DNA of 64,000 nucleotides from Vibrio renipiscarius (lineage in GTDB: Bacteria; Pseudomonadota; Gammaproteobacteria; Enterobacterales; Vibrionaceae), in the NCBI RefSeq assembly GCF_000827885.1, contig NZ_JTKH01000023.1, positions 213,041-277,040 on the forward strand, read 5' to 3'. Below the pieces are notes generated by a model. That model worked only from the letters and a program-made list of their open reading frames with translations. It had not been told where the DNA came from and searched no databases. Shown here in pieces: positions 49,754 to 59,347 of the stretch. The position numbers were made by a program, and so were the translations under genes. Every line of letters begins with the position of its first letter. Within the stretch, counting starts at the first letter, position 1.

Positions 49754-50480
49754 ATTAGAATTCCGCCGTCGAATAATGTCCGATCCTAAGCATAGGAATA
49801 GTGACATCGTCGATGCGATGCGAGCCAATGAAAGCCACAGTAAATTTGTTGATGACATCAATGAACTTGACGCACACATTGCGAAAGCAATGAATGTGGA
49901 CGTGCCTGACGATCTTGCTGACCGTATCTTGTTTAGTCAGCAGAATTCGCGCGAACATGACAACGTGATTAAACCAAACTTTGTTCGACGCAGTATGGCC
50001 ATGGCGGCATCCGTCGCGTTCGCGGTTGGGTTGTTGGTGGGGCAAGTAAATTGGGGCAATGTCTTCGTGACTCCCGCTCAAGCAAGTTTGGCCGATACCG
50101 CTATTGAACACGTCATTGCAGAAAAGCCGTTTGTCACTCATTTGGATGAACAAGTCAGTTCAACGCAGATCAACGCTAAGATGCAGCCTTTCCACCAACA
50201 ATTAGACAAGTCGTTTCCTTACCACGTCTATTATCTCAATCACTGTGGATTTGGTGACGCGAACGCGCTGCATATGGTGTTTGCGGGGGAGCACGGTAAA
50301 GTCACTCTATTTCTTACCGGCATTTCAAGCACTAGCGTGCAAGATTTTGTCAAAGAAGGAATGGCAGGCATCGTCGAGCCCGTCGGGAACAGCAGCTTGA
50401 TTATTGTCGGTGAGAAAAATGAAGATGTGGCCACTCTCGCCAAAAGTATCCTTAACATAATCAAACCGATGCCAATTTAA
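49746..50480 (+). CDS. DUF3379 membrane protein, probable anti-sigma factor
   Basis: 244 residues. An N-terminal cytoplasmic part of about 78 residues (MDELEFRRRIMSDPKHRNSD, IVDAMRANESHSKF) is followed by one membrane helix (SMAMAASVAFAVGLLVGQV) and about 145 periplasmic residues rich in beta-type sequence, with a lone Cys in LNHCGFGDANALHMVFAGEHGKVTLFL. The topology and overlap with the sigma gene are those of an anti-sigma factor, which is inference: no HxxxCxxC zinc motif is seen. DUF3379 members occur beside this sigma type in Vibrio. Confidence 0.8.
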   Translation: MDELEFRRRIMSDPKHRNSDIVDAMRANESHSKFVDDINELDAHIAKAMNVDVPDDLADRILFSQQNSREHDNVIKPNFVRRSMAMAASVAFAVGLLVGQVNWGNVFVTPAQASLADTAIEHVIAEKPFVTHLDEQVSSTQINAKMQPFHQQLDKSFPYHVYYLNHCGFGDANALHMVFAGEHGKVTLFLTGISSTSVQDFVKEGMAGIVEPVGNSSLIIVGEKNEDVATLAKSILNIIKPMPI

Positions 50481-50504
50481 CCAACAATTAGCGAACAAAC
50501 CGAT

Positions 50505-50536
50505 AAAAAGCCTGAACCTCGATTCAGGCTTTTTTA
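50505..50536 (+). terminator. Terminator of the sigma/anti-sigma operon
   Basis: Stem AAAAGCCTGAA/TTCAGGCTTTT with a six-base loop and T run. Confidence 0.9.
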
Positions 50537-50653
50537 TGAATAACATTTGGTAAAAAAACCGACAAAAATAGAGTACAAACTCTAAAATGACGACTTTAGC
50601 AGCATTTTCCCGCCCGTTACCCATCATTTCCATAATTTTATCGTCAAATTAGC

Positions 50654-50670
50654 CAATGGTCGGATTTCTA
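50654..50670 (+). promoter_or_regulatory. FadR-like site before fadL copy 1
   Basis: CAATGGTCGGATTTCTA keeps the TGGTC-x-GAT core of the FadR consensus. It lies about 91-107 bases upstream of the start codon and is weaker than the fadI site. Confidence 0.45.
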
Positions 50671-50760
50671 TATTCTATACTTCAGAATAAAATCAGCCCC
50701 ACTGAGCATTTGCTCAAAAAACAGCGCCCGTATAAGAGGCGACTAAAAAGGAAAAGCACA

Positions 50761-52050
50761 ATGAACAACTCGCGTCTGTTTAAAAAGACACTGTTAGCAG
50801 TGACAATCGCAACAACTACCCTCGCCTCTCAGCAAGCTTTAGCTGCTGGTTTCCAACTTAACGCACAATCTGCAACTGGTATCGGCCGTGCATTTGCGGG
50901 TGACGCAGTAATCGCTGATAACGCATCCGTAATGGCACGTAACCCTGCAGCCATGGCGCTGTTTGATAAAACAGAACTTTCGCTAGGTTTTGAAAGCATT
51001 ACGACGATGATCGAAGTTAAAGATGCTGAATATTGTGGACCTGGCTGCCAAATGGGTATGAAACCGACTTCTGTTGATGATATCGATGATGTTGGTGGCA
51101 CTTCAATTGCTCCGAATATTCACCTTATCGTCCCTGTAAATGATAAGTTTGCCTGGGGTGTGAATGCCTACTCAAACTTTGGTACCAAAACCGAATTCTC
51201 TGATGACTACGCTGCTACAGAATACGGCGGCCTAACCGATGTGAAAAGCTTCAACTTTGGTCTAGCCGGCTCATACCGTCTAAACCAACAATGGAGCTTT
51301 GGTGCCGGTCTAGATCTTATCTATGGCCAAGGTACAATGAAGCGTGAACCAAGCAAAAGCGTTGGTGGCGTTCTAGGTGCGCTAGGCGTCCCAGCAGGAA
51401 CTCCTCTTCTCGATGTAGATAAAGCTGACGGTTGGGCTGTTGGCTTCAACGTTGGTACAGTTTACGAACTGGATGAAAATAACCGTTTTGGTCTGTCATA
51501 CCGCTACAGCCCTGAATTTGAAGCTGAAGATGACAAAGGTCAAAAGATTGTTCTACCTTTACCAGACATCGCGGAGTTCTCTGGTTACCACAAAATCCAA
51601 GACACAAAATTTGCAGTGCATTACTCAGTCCAATACATTGGTTGGGGATCATTTGATAAAATTGAGTTCCAGAACCTGCAAGGCTCTGTTCTATCAGGCT
51701 CATACGACAAACAGTATGAATGGCAAGATGGTTGGCACTACGCGATTGGTGGTACTTACTACCTAAACAACGATTGGACACTACGCGCCGGTTACATGTA
51801 TGACACCAGCGCGCAAGATAGCCTAACCTCAATTTCAGTACCAGACTCCGATCGTCAGTGGTTCTCTACTGGTTTCACTTATCACATTGATAGCGCATCT
51901 AACATCGACTTTGGTTTTACCTACCTAATGGGTGATGATGTCGACGTGAATGAAGAAACAGAAGTTCGTGGTATCAAAGCCTCCTCGGTCACCGCAACCA
52001 CTAAAGCTGATGCAATCCTAGTCGGTCTACAATACAGCCGTAGCTTCTAA
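50761..52050 (+). CDS. fadL: Outer-membrane long-chain fatty acid transporter, FadL family (copy 1)
   Basis: 14-strand beta barrel that takes up long-chain fatty acids. 429 residues from ATG 50761, with AAGGA upstream. The signal peptide ends SQQALA before AGFQLNAQSATGIGRAFAGDAVIADNASVMARNPAAMAL, the family's NPA-containing hatch region. The C-terminus SRSF ends in Phe, as outer-membrane barrels do. The longer frame from 50656 adds a Lys/Arg-rich stretch that would spoil the signal peptide. It lies next to copy 2, fadIJ and the sigma genes. Confidence 0.93.
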   Translation: MNNSRLFKKTLLAVTIATTTLASQQALAAGFQLNAQSATGIGRAFAGDAVIADNASVMARNPAAMALFDKTELSLGFESITTMIEVKDAEYCGPGCQMGMKPTSVDDIDDVGGTSIAPNIHLIVPVNDKFAWGVNAYSNFGTKTEFSDDYAATEYGGLTDVKSFNFGLAGSYRLNQQWSFGAGLDLIYGQGTMKREPSKSVGGVLGALGVPAGTPLLDVDKADGWAVGFNVGTVYELDENNRFGLSYRYSPEFEAEDDKGQKIVLPLPDIAEFSGYHKIQDTKFAVHYSVQYIGWGSFDKIEFQNLQGSVLSGSYDKQYEWQDGWHYAIGGTYYLNNDWTLRAGYMYDTSAQDSLTSISVPDSDRQWFSTGFTYHIDSASNIDFGFTYLMGDDVDVNEETEVRGIKASSVTATTKADAILVGLQYSRSF

Positions 52051-52073
52051 TCGCTGACGCTATACAGACTATT

Positions 52074-52101
52074 TGAAGGGCTGGTTATCCAGCCCTTTTT
52101 G
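52074..52101 (+). terminator. Terminator of fadL copy 1
   Basis: Stem AAGGGCTGG/CCAGCCCTT with a TTAT loop and T5. Confidence 0.9.
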
Positions 52102-52244
52102 CTGTCCAAAGTACATGCCACTGTGACACTCCCCTTAATAGAAACACTATCTCTTCCACTTTCAGCGTACACTCACACTCGAATTTTAAGCGCACATGCG
52201 TACGACTAAACATAAATTTAACGAAACATACGTACGCTGAATAT
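52102..52244. other. Intergenic region between the two fadL genes, upstream part
   Basis: With the leader of copy 2 this makes about 305 bases. Apart from the inverted repeat at 52245 I see GCGTACG/CGTACGC repeats near 52198-52238. No gene. Confidence 0.4.
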
Positions 52245-52265
52245 CAAAGTGGTCTAACCACTTTG
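52245..52265. promoter_or_regulatory. Perfect palindrome, FadR-like, before fadL copy 2
   Basis: CAAAGTGGT-CTA-ACCACTTTG, with 9-bp arms. The core TGGTCTAACCA resembles the FadR half-site pair (TGGT-N3-ACCA). It is about 141-161 bases upstream of the start codon. A role as a terminator hairpin is less likely because no transcript is unterminated here. Confidence 0.55.
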
Positions 52266-52405
52266 CCAGTTTTTATCACTATATAAATGCCATTTAATAA
52301 AATTTAACTCTTAATTACCCCATTATGGCGCTTTCCATTTTTAAAGCAAAAGCTCTAAACTTAACATCTTGTTACGAACTCCCTTCATATTCAGCGAACA
52401 TAACA

Positions 52406-53719
52406 ATGAAAACAAATAAGTCTCTTCTATCACTTGCCGTAGCATGTGGCCTAATGTCAGTGGCAACTACCGCAAATGCAGCAGGTTTCCAGCTAGCAGA
52501 ATACTCAGCGACGGGTCTTGGCCGTGCATACGCAGGTGAAGCAGCAATGGCTGACAACGCAAGCTCACAATGGCGTAACCCTGCACTACTAATGCAGCTA
52601 GAAGGCACTCAAGTTTCTGTTGGCGCTATTTATGTAAATCCAAACCTTGATGTGAATGGAGAAGTAACCCACAAAACTAAAAGTATCGAAGCGGGCTCAG
52701 AAGACTTTGCGAATGATGCGGTGATTCCAAACTTCTATTTATCACACCGTTACAATGAGCAATTCGCAATTGGTCTAGCTCTTGGAACAAACTATGGTAT
52801 GGAAACAAACCTAGGTAGTGATTTCGACGCCTCGCACTTCGGCAACGAAGCTATGATTAAGTCGATGGAAGCAAATTTGAACCTTGCTTATAAACTAAAT
52901 GAACAATTTAGTTTTGGTGGCGGTTTACGCCTAGTTCATGGTGAGGGGCATTTTGGTGCGGTAGCGCCTGAGCATGGTGGAATTAAAATCCCTGTTATTA
53001 ACCATGAAATCGTCGCCCCTCATGATACATTAAAGTACATGGAAGGTGATGATTACTCATGGGGTTGGCAAGTTGGTACAGTTTGGCAACTAAACGATGC
53101 AAACCGCATAGGTTTTACTTATAAGTCTAAAGTTGAACTTGAGCTGGAGGGCCACGCTGAAGGCGCAGCCTTCGTTCTTGGGGATCGTGACTTTAAAGAC
53201 ACTGGCTCAATGATGATCGAGCTACCTGCAACTGCAGAAATCGCATCCTACCACCAGTTAACAAATAGCTTCGCAATGCACGCGAGCATCAACTGGACAG
53301 ATTGGAGCAGCTTCGAGAGACTAACTGCAAATTTAGACAACAATCCTAGCTCAACCGTTAAAGATGAGCATTGGGAAGATAATTACCGTTTCGCACTTGG
53401 CGCAACTTACCAGGTAGATCCGAAACTAACATTACGCACTGGTGTTGCTTACGACACTTCAGCTGTAAGTGACAAGAACCGCACTATCACAATCCCTGAA
53501 ACTGACCGTACTTGGTTAAGTCTTGGTGCTAGCTACGTTGCGACAAAACAATTAACTCTTGATGCTGGCTTTACTTATATCATGGCTAAAGATGCCGACA
53601 TCAAAGAATCTCGTGGCTATGAGGCAGATGATAAAGCACAACTAGTTGGCGGCGAGTTCGTAGGTCAAACAACTGGCCATGTATGGCTAGTTGGTATTCA
53701 AGCGAACTACACGTTCTAA
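52406..53719 (+). CDS. Outer-membrane long-chain fatty acid transporter, FadL family (copy 2)
   Basis: 437-residue beta barrel, paralogue of copy 1. Start at ATG 52406 (MKTNKSLLSLAVACGLMSVA), with signal peptide to TTANA, then AGFQLAEYSATGLGRAYAGEAAMADNASSQWRNPALLMQ with the same hatch motif. It ends VGIQANYTF. The extracellular loops differ strongly from copy 1 (LEGHAEGAAFVLGDRD), so ligand range may differ. Codon use is highly biased, suggesting strong expression. The signal for the longer frame at 52325 is not credible. Confidence 0.92.
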   Translation: MKTNKSLLSLAVACGLMSVATTANAAGFQLAEYSATGLGRAYAGEAAMADNASSQWRNPALLMQLEGTQVSVGAIYVNPNLDVNGEVTHKTKSIEAGSEDFANDAVIPNFYLSHRYNEQFAIGLALGTNYGMETNLGSDFDASHFGNEAMIKSMEANLNLAYKLNEQFSFGGGLRLVHGEGHFGAVAPEHGGIKIPVINHEIVAPHDTLKYMEGDDYSWGWQVGTVWQLNDANRIGFTYKSKVELELEGHAEGAAFVLGDRDFKDTGSMMIELPATAEIASYHQLTNSFAMHASINWTDWSSFERLTANLDNNPSSTVKDEHWEDNYRFALGATYQVDPKLTLRTGVAYDTSAVSDKNRTITIPETDRTWLSLGASYVATKQLTLDAGFTYIMAKDADIKESRGYEADDKAQLVGGEFVGQTTGHVWLVGIQANYTF

Positions 53720-53750
53720 TTTGCCGTAAACGCTTTAGATAGTGAAAAAG

Positions 53751-53778
53751 AAAGGCTTGGGATTCCCCAAGCCTTTTT
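53751..53778. terminator. Terminator between fadL copy 2 and mlaA
   Basis: Stem AAAGGCTTGGG/CCCAAGCCTTT with a short loop, then T6. It can serve both convergent genes. Confidence 0.9.
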
Positions 53779-53820
53779 TAGTTTCTCATCAATAACGATA
53801 ATATCGCCTATCAAATAAGA

Positions 53821-54579
53821 TCAAAGATCATCGAGGTATTCATCAAGATACGCTTCTTCGTCATGATCGATTTCTTCTTCTTGCGTTTCAATTTCTGCTT
53901 TGAAGTCTTGGTACTGAATGTACACTTCTCGGGTTAACGCGTATGGATCTGGCGAGTTTTCTAGCATCGACTCTTGCGTCACCAAGGCTGCGCGACTTTC
54001 CATTCCTTCAAACGCCCACTTTCCAAGCCCTGCCCAGAAGTTAAGTAATGATAGCGGTAAGTACGCACTGTCCGCAAAGCTCGCCGTTTCACGCACGGTC
54101 CATGGTCCATAGCCTGGCACCATCACATATGGGCCATTCCCTACGCCCCAGTGGCCTATCGCATCACTCAATGCTTTTTCGTTGTGATCCGTAATGCCTG
54201 CATCAGAGGCAATATCAATTAAACCCAATAAACCAAACGTACTGTTGATCCAAAAACGATTGAAGTGATCTAAGGCTTTGCCGCCATTCCCCATCAGTAA
54301 GTTGTTGACCATACTGGATGGCTCATCAAGGTTACTTAAGAAGTTAGACACGCCAATACGCACCGGACGTGGTGTGTAGTTGACATAGGTTAGAGAAACC
54401 GGACGGACGATATACGGGTCAAGATAATCATAGTTGATTGCCCACATCGAGCGGTTGAACCCTTCAAATGGGTCACTGACTTGTGAGTTATTCTCACTCT
54501 CTTCAGGGGCACTGGCACAGCCAGCAAGCATGACGACGGAGAGTAACGAGGCCCATACCTTGGGCTTGAGGCTCTGCAT
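53821..54579 (-). CDS. mlaA: Outer-membrane lipid asymmetry lipoprotein MlaA (VacJ)
   Basis: Removes misplaced phospholipids from the outer leaflet with OmpC-type porins and passes them to MlaC. From ATG 54579 it has 252 residues. The signal peptide ends in the lipobox LAGC (LLSVVMLAGCASAP). The core has DPFEGFNRSMWAINYDYLDPYIVRPV, GLLGLIDIASDAG and YVMVPGYGPWTVR. The C-terminus is acidic (EEEIDHDEEAYLDEYLDDL). A start at 54594 is possible but has no ribosome site and directly abuts the ccm terminator. Confidence 0.93.
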   Translation of the reverse strand: MQSLKPKVWASLLSVVMLAGCASAPEESENNSQVSDPFEGFNRSMWAINYDYLDPYIVRPVSLTYVNYTPRPVRIGVSNFLSNLDEPSSMVNNLLMGNGGKALDHFNRFWINSTFGLLGLIDIASDAGITDHNEKALSDAIGHWGVGNGPYVMVPGYGPWTVRETASFADSAYLPLSLLNFWAGLGKWAFEGMESRAALVTQESMLENSPDPYALTREVYIQYQDFKAEIETQEEEIDHDEEAYLDEYLDDL

Positions 54580-54596
54580 TGTTATTTTATCCATAA

Positions 54597-54622
54597 AAAA
54601 GGCCGGTAGATTACCGGCCTAA
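54597..54622 (-). terminator. Terminator of the ccm operon
   Basis: Stem AGGCCGGTA/TACCGGCCT followed leftward by T6. It lies within 20 bases of the mlaA start, so mlaA must use a promoter that overlaps it or lies in ccmI. Confidence 0.85.
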
Positions 54623-54641
54623 GTTTACTCATTATTATTGC

Positions 54642-55874
54642 TTATTGGTACTGCCCATCAACAATAACTGATACTGATTGTCCCATTTTCGCAGGCTTGC
54701 TCTCACCAAACCAGTCACCCTGCTTGGTCGCAACATTACCATCGTTATCGATTCTTACTCGTACGATAAAATCGTCAAGTTGCGACATTTTTTGTCCCTG
54801 CATCATACTGTTACTGTCATCCAGCACAACCGTACGTGGGAATGTCCCTAAAGGATAACGCGCAGCCGCAACAGGCACTGGCGAACCATCGGCATTATGC
54901 ACTGACACAATCAGCGCAGCGCCAGGTTGTGCCGTGATGCCTTGTCCTAATGCTTGCCCTAAATCAATCGTAACGGCAACCGAAGTGCCTACTGTTGAGC
55001 TATCTCCGAGTTGCTTTTTGGCATTTTCGATACTGCGCCCAAGCATTTCGTAGCGTTCATCTTCTGGACCAATCATTTGTTGCATGATGCTCCAATAACG
55101 AATCGCCGCAGGGAAGTCTTTTCGCTCGTAAGCATCAAACGCGAGTAGAGAGAAAACGCGAACGTCCATGTAGTTCTGTTGGATAAGTTTGCCAAGCAGT
55201 GAGCGAGCTTTGTCTTGGTCGATATCGTCTTGCGACAACATCAGTGCTTGCGCGTATCCCAACATAATATCAGGATCATCAGCTTTTAAACGATACGCTT
55301 TATCCATTGAACCTATCGCCGTATCCACCGCACGATTAGCCAAAGCGATACGGCCTAGTAGCAACCAGCCCGTCGCATCATCCGGTTGATAATGAAGACG
55401 CGTACGAAGTGCTAAAGAGAGATCTTGCATCTCATCTTCACTCAACGCGGCCGCTTCCGGTGACATCAACTTTTTCGACAATGCTGGCAAGTTCTCGTTC
55501 ACTTGCTGCCATTCCATCATCTCTTCTGCGGCACCAAATTTATAGTACAAGCCATAAGAGAGTACGACGGTAAGTAGCATAGATGGCACGATGACTAACC
55601 ACGGGTTCATATTGCTTTGTGCCGCGGTTTGATTTTCAGTTGGAATATCATCAAGGAGTGACTGCTTAAGATCAGCAATCAATTCTTGTTGGTTTTCCAT
55701 CAAGCCTTCTTCGTCTTCCACTTCAAGCTCAGTTAAACGGTCTTTATAGAGCGCTTTATTGAGTTCATCGCGAAGGGCTTCATCGTTGTTCTCTTTGCGC
55801 TTAATAAAAGGCCACGCAACAAGAACACCACTCAATGCAATAAGAATAATTGAGGCAACCCAAAATAATGTCAT
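54642..55874 (-). CDS. ccmI: Cytochrome c biogenesis protein CcmI
   Basis: Holds apocytochrome c for heme attachment. 410 residues: two N-terminal membrane segments (FWVASIILIALSGVLVAWPFI and WLVIVPSMLLTVVLSYGLYY) around a cytoplasmic loop, then a TPR-rich periplasmic region (ATGWLLLGRIALANRAVDTAIGSMDKAYRL and following). The C-terminal beta-type domain (GAALIVSVHNADGSPVPVAA) ends the protein. Its ATG overlaps the ccmH stop (TAATG). It is the last gene of the ccm operon. Confidence 0.92.
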   Translation of the reverse strand: MTLFWVASIILIALSGVLVAWPFIKRKENNDEALRDELNKALYKDRLTELEVEDEEGLMENQQELIADLKQSLLDDIPTENQTAAQSNMNPWLVIVPSMLLTVVLSYGLYYKFGAAEEMMEWQQVNENLPALSKKLMSPEAAALSEDEMQDLSLALRTRLHYQPDDATGWLLLGRIALANRAVDTAIGSMDKAYRLKADDPDIMLGYAQALMLSQDDIDQDKARSLLGKLIQQNYMDVRVFSLLAFDAYERKDFPAAIRYWSIMQQMIGPEDERYEMLGRSIENAKKQLGDSSTVGTSVAVTIDLGQALGQGITAQPGAALIVSVHNADGSPVPVAAARYPLGTFPRTVVLDDSNSMMQGQKMSQLDDFIVRVRIDNDGNVATKQGDWFGESKPAKMGQSVSVIVDGQYQ

Positions 55875-56353
55875 TACTGCTTGTCTCCATCTTTCTCATC
55901 ATCAAGCAGCGCTTTCAGGCGTTGCTCTTTCTTGTCATCCCATTTGTCACCAGCCGCTTGTGGCTGCTTTGATTGACGACTGCGACGTACAATAAGTCCA
56001 AAACCTAGCACGACAACCGCAAGTGGGCCCAGCCACAGAACCGCTGTCGCCAGCGTAAAGGGTGGCTTATAAGTAACAAAGTTACCGTAGCGAGCAATCA
56101 TGTAGTCGACGATTTCATTTTTCGACTTGCCCTCTTTGGTCATCTCATACACTTTGTGACGTAAATCTTGCGCCAACTCGGCATTAGAATCGGCAATGGT
56201 ATTGTTCTGACATTTTGGACAACGTAATGTGCTGCCCAACTCTTTGAACTGCTGTTCTTGCTCTAGAGTGTCAAACTCATAGACTTGAATCGTCGCATGC
56301 GCAGCCATTGAGAAGGTCACTGCCGCGAATAGTGCGATACACCATTTTTTCAT
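55874..56353 (-). CDS. ccmH: Cytochrome c maturation protein CcmH
   Basis: Thiol-disulfide protein that reduces apocytochrome. 159 residues with a signal peptide (MKKWCIALFAAVTFSMAAHA), the LRCPKCQN motif near 44-51, and a C-terminal anchor (AVLWLGPLAVVVLGFGLIV). Start at ATG 56353 is chosen because GGAGG stands 7 bases upstream; it overlaps the ccmG stop as ATGA. This is the single-domain CcmH type, with CcmI as a separate gene, unlike the fused E. coli protein. Confidence 0.94.
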   Translation of the reverse strand: MKKWCIALFAAVTFSMAAHATIQVYEFDTLEQEQQFKELGSTLRCPKCQNNTIADSNAELAQDLRHKVYEMTKEGKSKNEIVDYMIARYGNFVTYKPPFTLATAVLWLGPLAVVVLGFGLIVRRSRQSKQPQAAGDKWDDKKEQRLKALLDDEKDGDKQ

Positions 56354-56904
56354 TGTTTCGCCTCCGCCACTAACGCGTCGTACATCGGTTGCAGCGTTTC
56401 TTTCCAATTGCGCGGGTTTACATCCCCAACATGGCGATAACGAATTACGCCGTTCGCATCAATTAGGAATGTCTCCGGTGCACCATAGACACCAAGATCA
56501 AGACCCAGCATGCCGTTGCCATCGAACAAACCAATCAGGTATGGATTACCGAGATCGTTTAGCCACGTCACGGCTTTATCACGCTGGTCTTTGTAATTTA
56601 AACCGATGATCTTAACGCCTTGCCCAGCAAGTTCATTCAGATACTGATGCTCGGCGTAACACGTAGGACACCATGTAGCCCAAACGTTGAGCAGCAATGG
56701 CTCACCTTTAAAGATCGTTTGATCGTACAGCTTGCCCGGCTCAGCCAAATCTTCTAAGCGAAATTCAGGGACCGTTTTACCGACCAATACCGATTCCAAT
56801 TTAGTCGGATCATCCCCTTCAGAGTTGCGCACAAGCTGAGTGGTAAATACCGCGACTAAACCTAAAAATGCAAGAAGCGGGAGAAACATCAATTTTTTAT
56901 TCAT
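56350..56904 (-). CDS. ccmG: Thiol:disulfide interchange protein CcmG (DsbE)
   Basis: Membrane-anchored periplasmic thioredoxin that keeps heme-binding cysteines reduced. 184 residues: anchor MFLPLLAFLGLVAVFTTQLV, active site WATWCPTCYAEH near 74-85, and the cis-proline region near GVYGAPETFLID, the GAPET form typical of CcmG. GGAGG is 7 bases before ATG 56904; a GTG three bases earlier is in frame. It overlaps ccmH by 4 bases. Confidence 0.95.
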   Translation of the reverse strand: MNKKLMFLPLLAFLGLVAVFTTQLVRNSEGDDPTKLESVLVGKTVPEFRLEDLAEPGKLYDQTIFKGEPLLLNVWATWCPTCYAEHQYLNELAGQGVKIIGLNYKDQRDKAVTWLNDLGNPYLIGLFDGNGMLGLDLGVYGAPETFLIDANGVIRYRHVGDVNPRNWKETLQPMYDALVAEAKQ

Positions 56905-56906
56905 CA

Positions 56907-58865
56907 CTACGCCTCCTGCTTTTTAGACGCCGCTCGGAAGCGGTAGCGTCGGTCACTGATCGCTATGCAGCCGCCTAGCGCCATGAACACTGAGCCCGCC
57001 CAAATCCAGTTTACAAACGGTTTGTAGTAAATGCGCACTGCCCAAGACTTGTTATCATCAAGACGATCACCCAGAGCAATGTACAGATCGCGCGTAAAGC
57101 TGCGTTCAATCGCGGCTTCTGTCATCATCGAGCGAGCCGTTTTATAGAAACGCTTCTCGGAATGCAGAGTATTCACGTATTTACCGTCGGCAGTAATTTC
57201 AAAACTCGCAATGTAACCATCGTAGTTAGGGCCGTCATTGTCACTCACACCTGAGAAGTGGAAGTTGTAACCTTTCAGCTGGAAATTGTCTCCCGGCGCC
57301 AAACGAACATCACGTTCGATGCTGTGTGTTTGCACCATCGCGATACCGATAATCGTAACCGCTAAACCAATATGACCCAGCATCATTGCCCAGTGGCTAC
57401 GTTGCAGTTTACGCACGCCAACCGCGAAGCTATGGCGATGCGTTGCACGTTGATAAAGCTCGAAACCATGCAAAATCACGATCCACATCGCCATCAACCA
57501 ACCAAGGTAGGTCATAAAGACGAAGTAATCCGAGAAGATCCAGTTAAACAGCCCAGCCAATGCGATTGCCGCGACACCACTGATGGCCATTGGCTTGAAC
57601 AAACTTGATAGGTTGTCGCGCTTCCAGCGAATAAGTGGACCGATACCCAGCACAAACGAGAATGGGATCATCAACCATGCAAAGAGCATGTCAAAGAACG
57701 GCGCACCAATAGACACCGAACCCAAGCCGATTTGCTTGTGAACCAATGGCAATAATGTACCGACTAAGACCACGACCAGCGCCGCCATCAACAACACATT
57801 GTTTGCCAACAAAGCGTTTTCGCGTGAAACCAAATCAAAGTTGCCACGGACACGAACACTCGCGCCTTTTACGGCAAACAGCAGTAACGAACCACCGATA
57901 ACGAATACTAAGAAGCCAAGAATAAACATGCCGCGCGAAGGATCGGACGCAAACGCATGCACCGAAACCAAAATGCCCGAACGCACTAAGAACGTGCCAA
58001 GTAAGCTTAATGAGAAAGCCGAAATAGCCAGTAGTACCGTCCACGCTTTGAACGTACCACGCTTTTCAGTCACCGCTAACGAGTGCATTAATGCGGTACC
58101 CGCAAGCCATGGCATAAATGAGGCGTTTTCTACTGGATCCCAGAACCACCAACCGCCCCAGCCAAGTTCGTAATAAGCCCACCATGAACCTAGAGAGATA
58201 CCCAGAGTTAAAAATAACCATGCCGCAGTTGTCCACGGACGCGACCAACGAGCCCAAGCCGTATCAAGACGACCGGTCATTAGCGACGCAATCGCGAAAG
58301 AAAACGCGACAGAGAAGCCCACATAGCCCATGTACAACATTGGCGGGTGGATAATCAAACCAGGATCTTGTAGAAGCGGGTTTAAGTCTCGACCATCAAC
58401 CGGGAAGAACGGCAACGTGCGTAAGAACGGGTTCGATGTCAGGATGATAAACAGCAAGAAGCCAACGCTGATCATCCCCATCACAGCCAGTACACGCGCA
58501 ACCGACTCTTGTGGCATACCACGACTGAACGAAGCGACAGCCACCGTCCAACCAGCCTGAATTAGCACCCAAAGTAATAGAGACCCTTCGTGCGCCCCCC
58601 AAACTGCGGTTAAGCGGTAATACCAAGGTAATTGGGTATTGGAGTTATTTGCTACGTAATTTAACGTAAAATCGTTGGTGTAAAACGCCCACAGTAAAAT
58701 CGCAAAGGATAACGCGAGCAACAAGAACATCGCCCACGAAAGTGGACGCGCGCTGTTCATCAATAACGGGTTGTTACGTGATGCACCAACCAACGGCAAG
58801 ATGCTAAGCAACACCGCCATGGCGAGTGATAAAATCAGTGCAAAGTGACCGATCTCTGCAATCAT
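56907..58865 (-). CDS. ccmF: Heme lyase subunit CcmF
   Basis: Large inner-membrane protein of the CcmFH cytochrome c synthetase. 652 residues and about 15 membrane segments. The tryptophan-rich WWD signature [19 protein letters not shown] lies near residue 233. Histidines of the HEGS and HPP types ([10 protein letters not shown] and [12 protein letters not shown]) lie nearby. The C-terminal periplasmic part follows the last helices. Its start overlaps the ccmE stop (ATGA). Confidence 0.97.
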   Translation of the reverse strand: MIAEIGHFALILSLAMAVLLSILPLVGASRNNPLLMNSARPLSWAMFLLLALSFAILLWAFYTNDFTLNYVANNSNTQLPWYYRLTAVWGAHEGSLLLWVLIQAGWTVAVASFSRGMPQESVARVLAVMGMISVGFLLFIILTSNPFLRTLPFFPVDGRDLNPLLQDPGLIIHPPMLYMGYVGFSVAFSFAIASLMTGRLDTAWARWSRPWTTAAWLFLTLGISLGSWWAYYELGWGGWWFWDPVENASFMPWLAGTALMHSLAVTEKRGTFKAWTVLLAISAFSLSLLGTFLVRSGILVSVHAFASDPSRGMFILGFLVFVIGGSLLLFAVKGASVRVRGNFDLVSRENALLANNVLLMAALVVVLVGTLLPLVHKQIGLGSVSIGAPFFDMLFAWLMIPFSFVLGIGPLIRWKRDNLSSLFKPMAISGVAAIALAGLFNWIFSDYFVFMTYLGWLMAMWIVILHGFELYQRATHRHSFAVGVRKLQRSHWAMMLGHIGLAVTIIGIAMVQTHSIERDVRLAPGDNFQLKGYNFHFSGVSDNDGPNYDGYIASFEITADGKYVNTLHSEKRFYKTARSMMTEAAIERSFTRDLYIALGDRLDDNKSWAVRIYYKPFVNWIWAGSVFMALGGCIAISDRRYRFRAASKKQEA

Positions 58866-59347
58866 TGGTCGCTTCCTTGTTTTTGTGAATCTGTATATTG
58901 TAGCGGCTGATGTGTTTTCTCCATCGCCTCTGCAATTTCCGGTGGCATGTATTCTTCATCATGCTTTGCCAGCACTTCGAACGCTTCTACCGTATTAGCA
59001 TCAACCAGCACGCCTTGCGCCACAATCCCCTGACCTTCACGGAAAAGATCCGGCAAGATACCGTCATAGACGACCGTGACCATTGGGCCGACATCATGCA
59101 AGTCAAAAGAAACGCGCAATGATTCAGAGTCACGTCGAACAGAGCCCACGGCGACCATTCCACCAATGCGAAGACGTTGACCGACCGTCGGTTTAGTACC
59201 ATCCGGTTTGCCATTGACCAACTCGGTTGGCGTGTAGAAAAGATCCATGTTTTGGCTTAATGCGTAAATCATCAAGCCCACGGTGGAACCTATACCCAGG
59301 AATATCGCCAGAACAATAGCGAGCCGCTTTTTGCGTCTTGGGGTCAT
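58862..59347 (-). CDS. ccmE: Heme chaperone CcmE
   Basis: Binds heme covalently in the periplasm and passes it to CcmF. 161 residues: a short cytoplasmic RRKKR tail, one N-terminal membrane segment ([22 protein letters not shown]), an OB-fold, and the heme-binding His H129 with Tyr four residues later in [11 protein letters not shown]. The C-terminus is flexible and hydrophilic. It overlaps ccmD and ccmF by ATGA at both ends. Confidence 0.96.
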   Translation of the reverse strand: MTPRRKKRLAIVLAIFLGIGSTVGLMIYALSQNMDLFYTPTELVNGKPDGTKPTVGQRLRIGGMVAVGSVRRDSESLRVSFDLHDVGPMVTVVYDGILPDLFREGQGIVAQGVLVDANTVEAFEVLAKHDEEYMPPEIAEAMEKTHQPLQYTDSQKQGSDQ

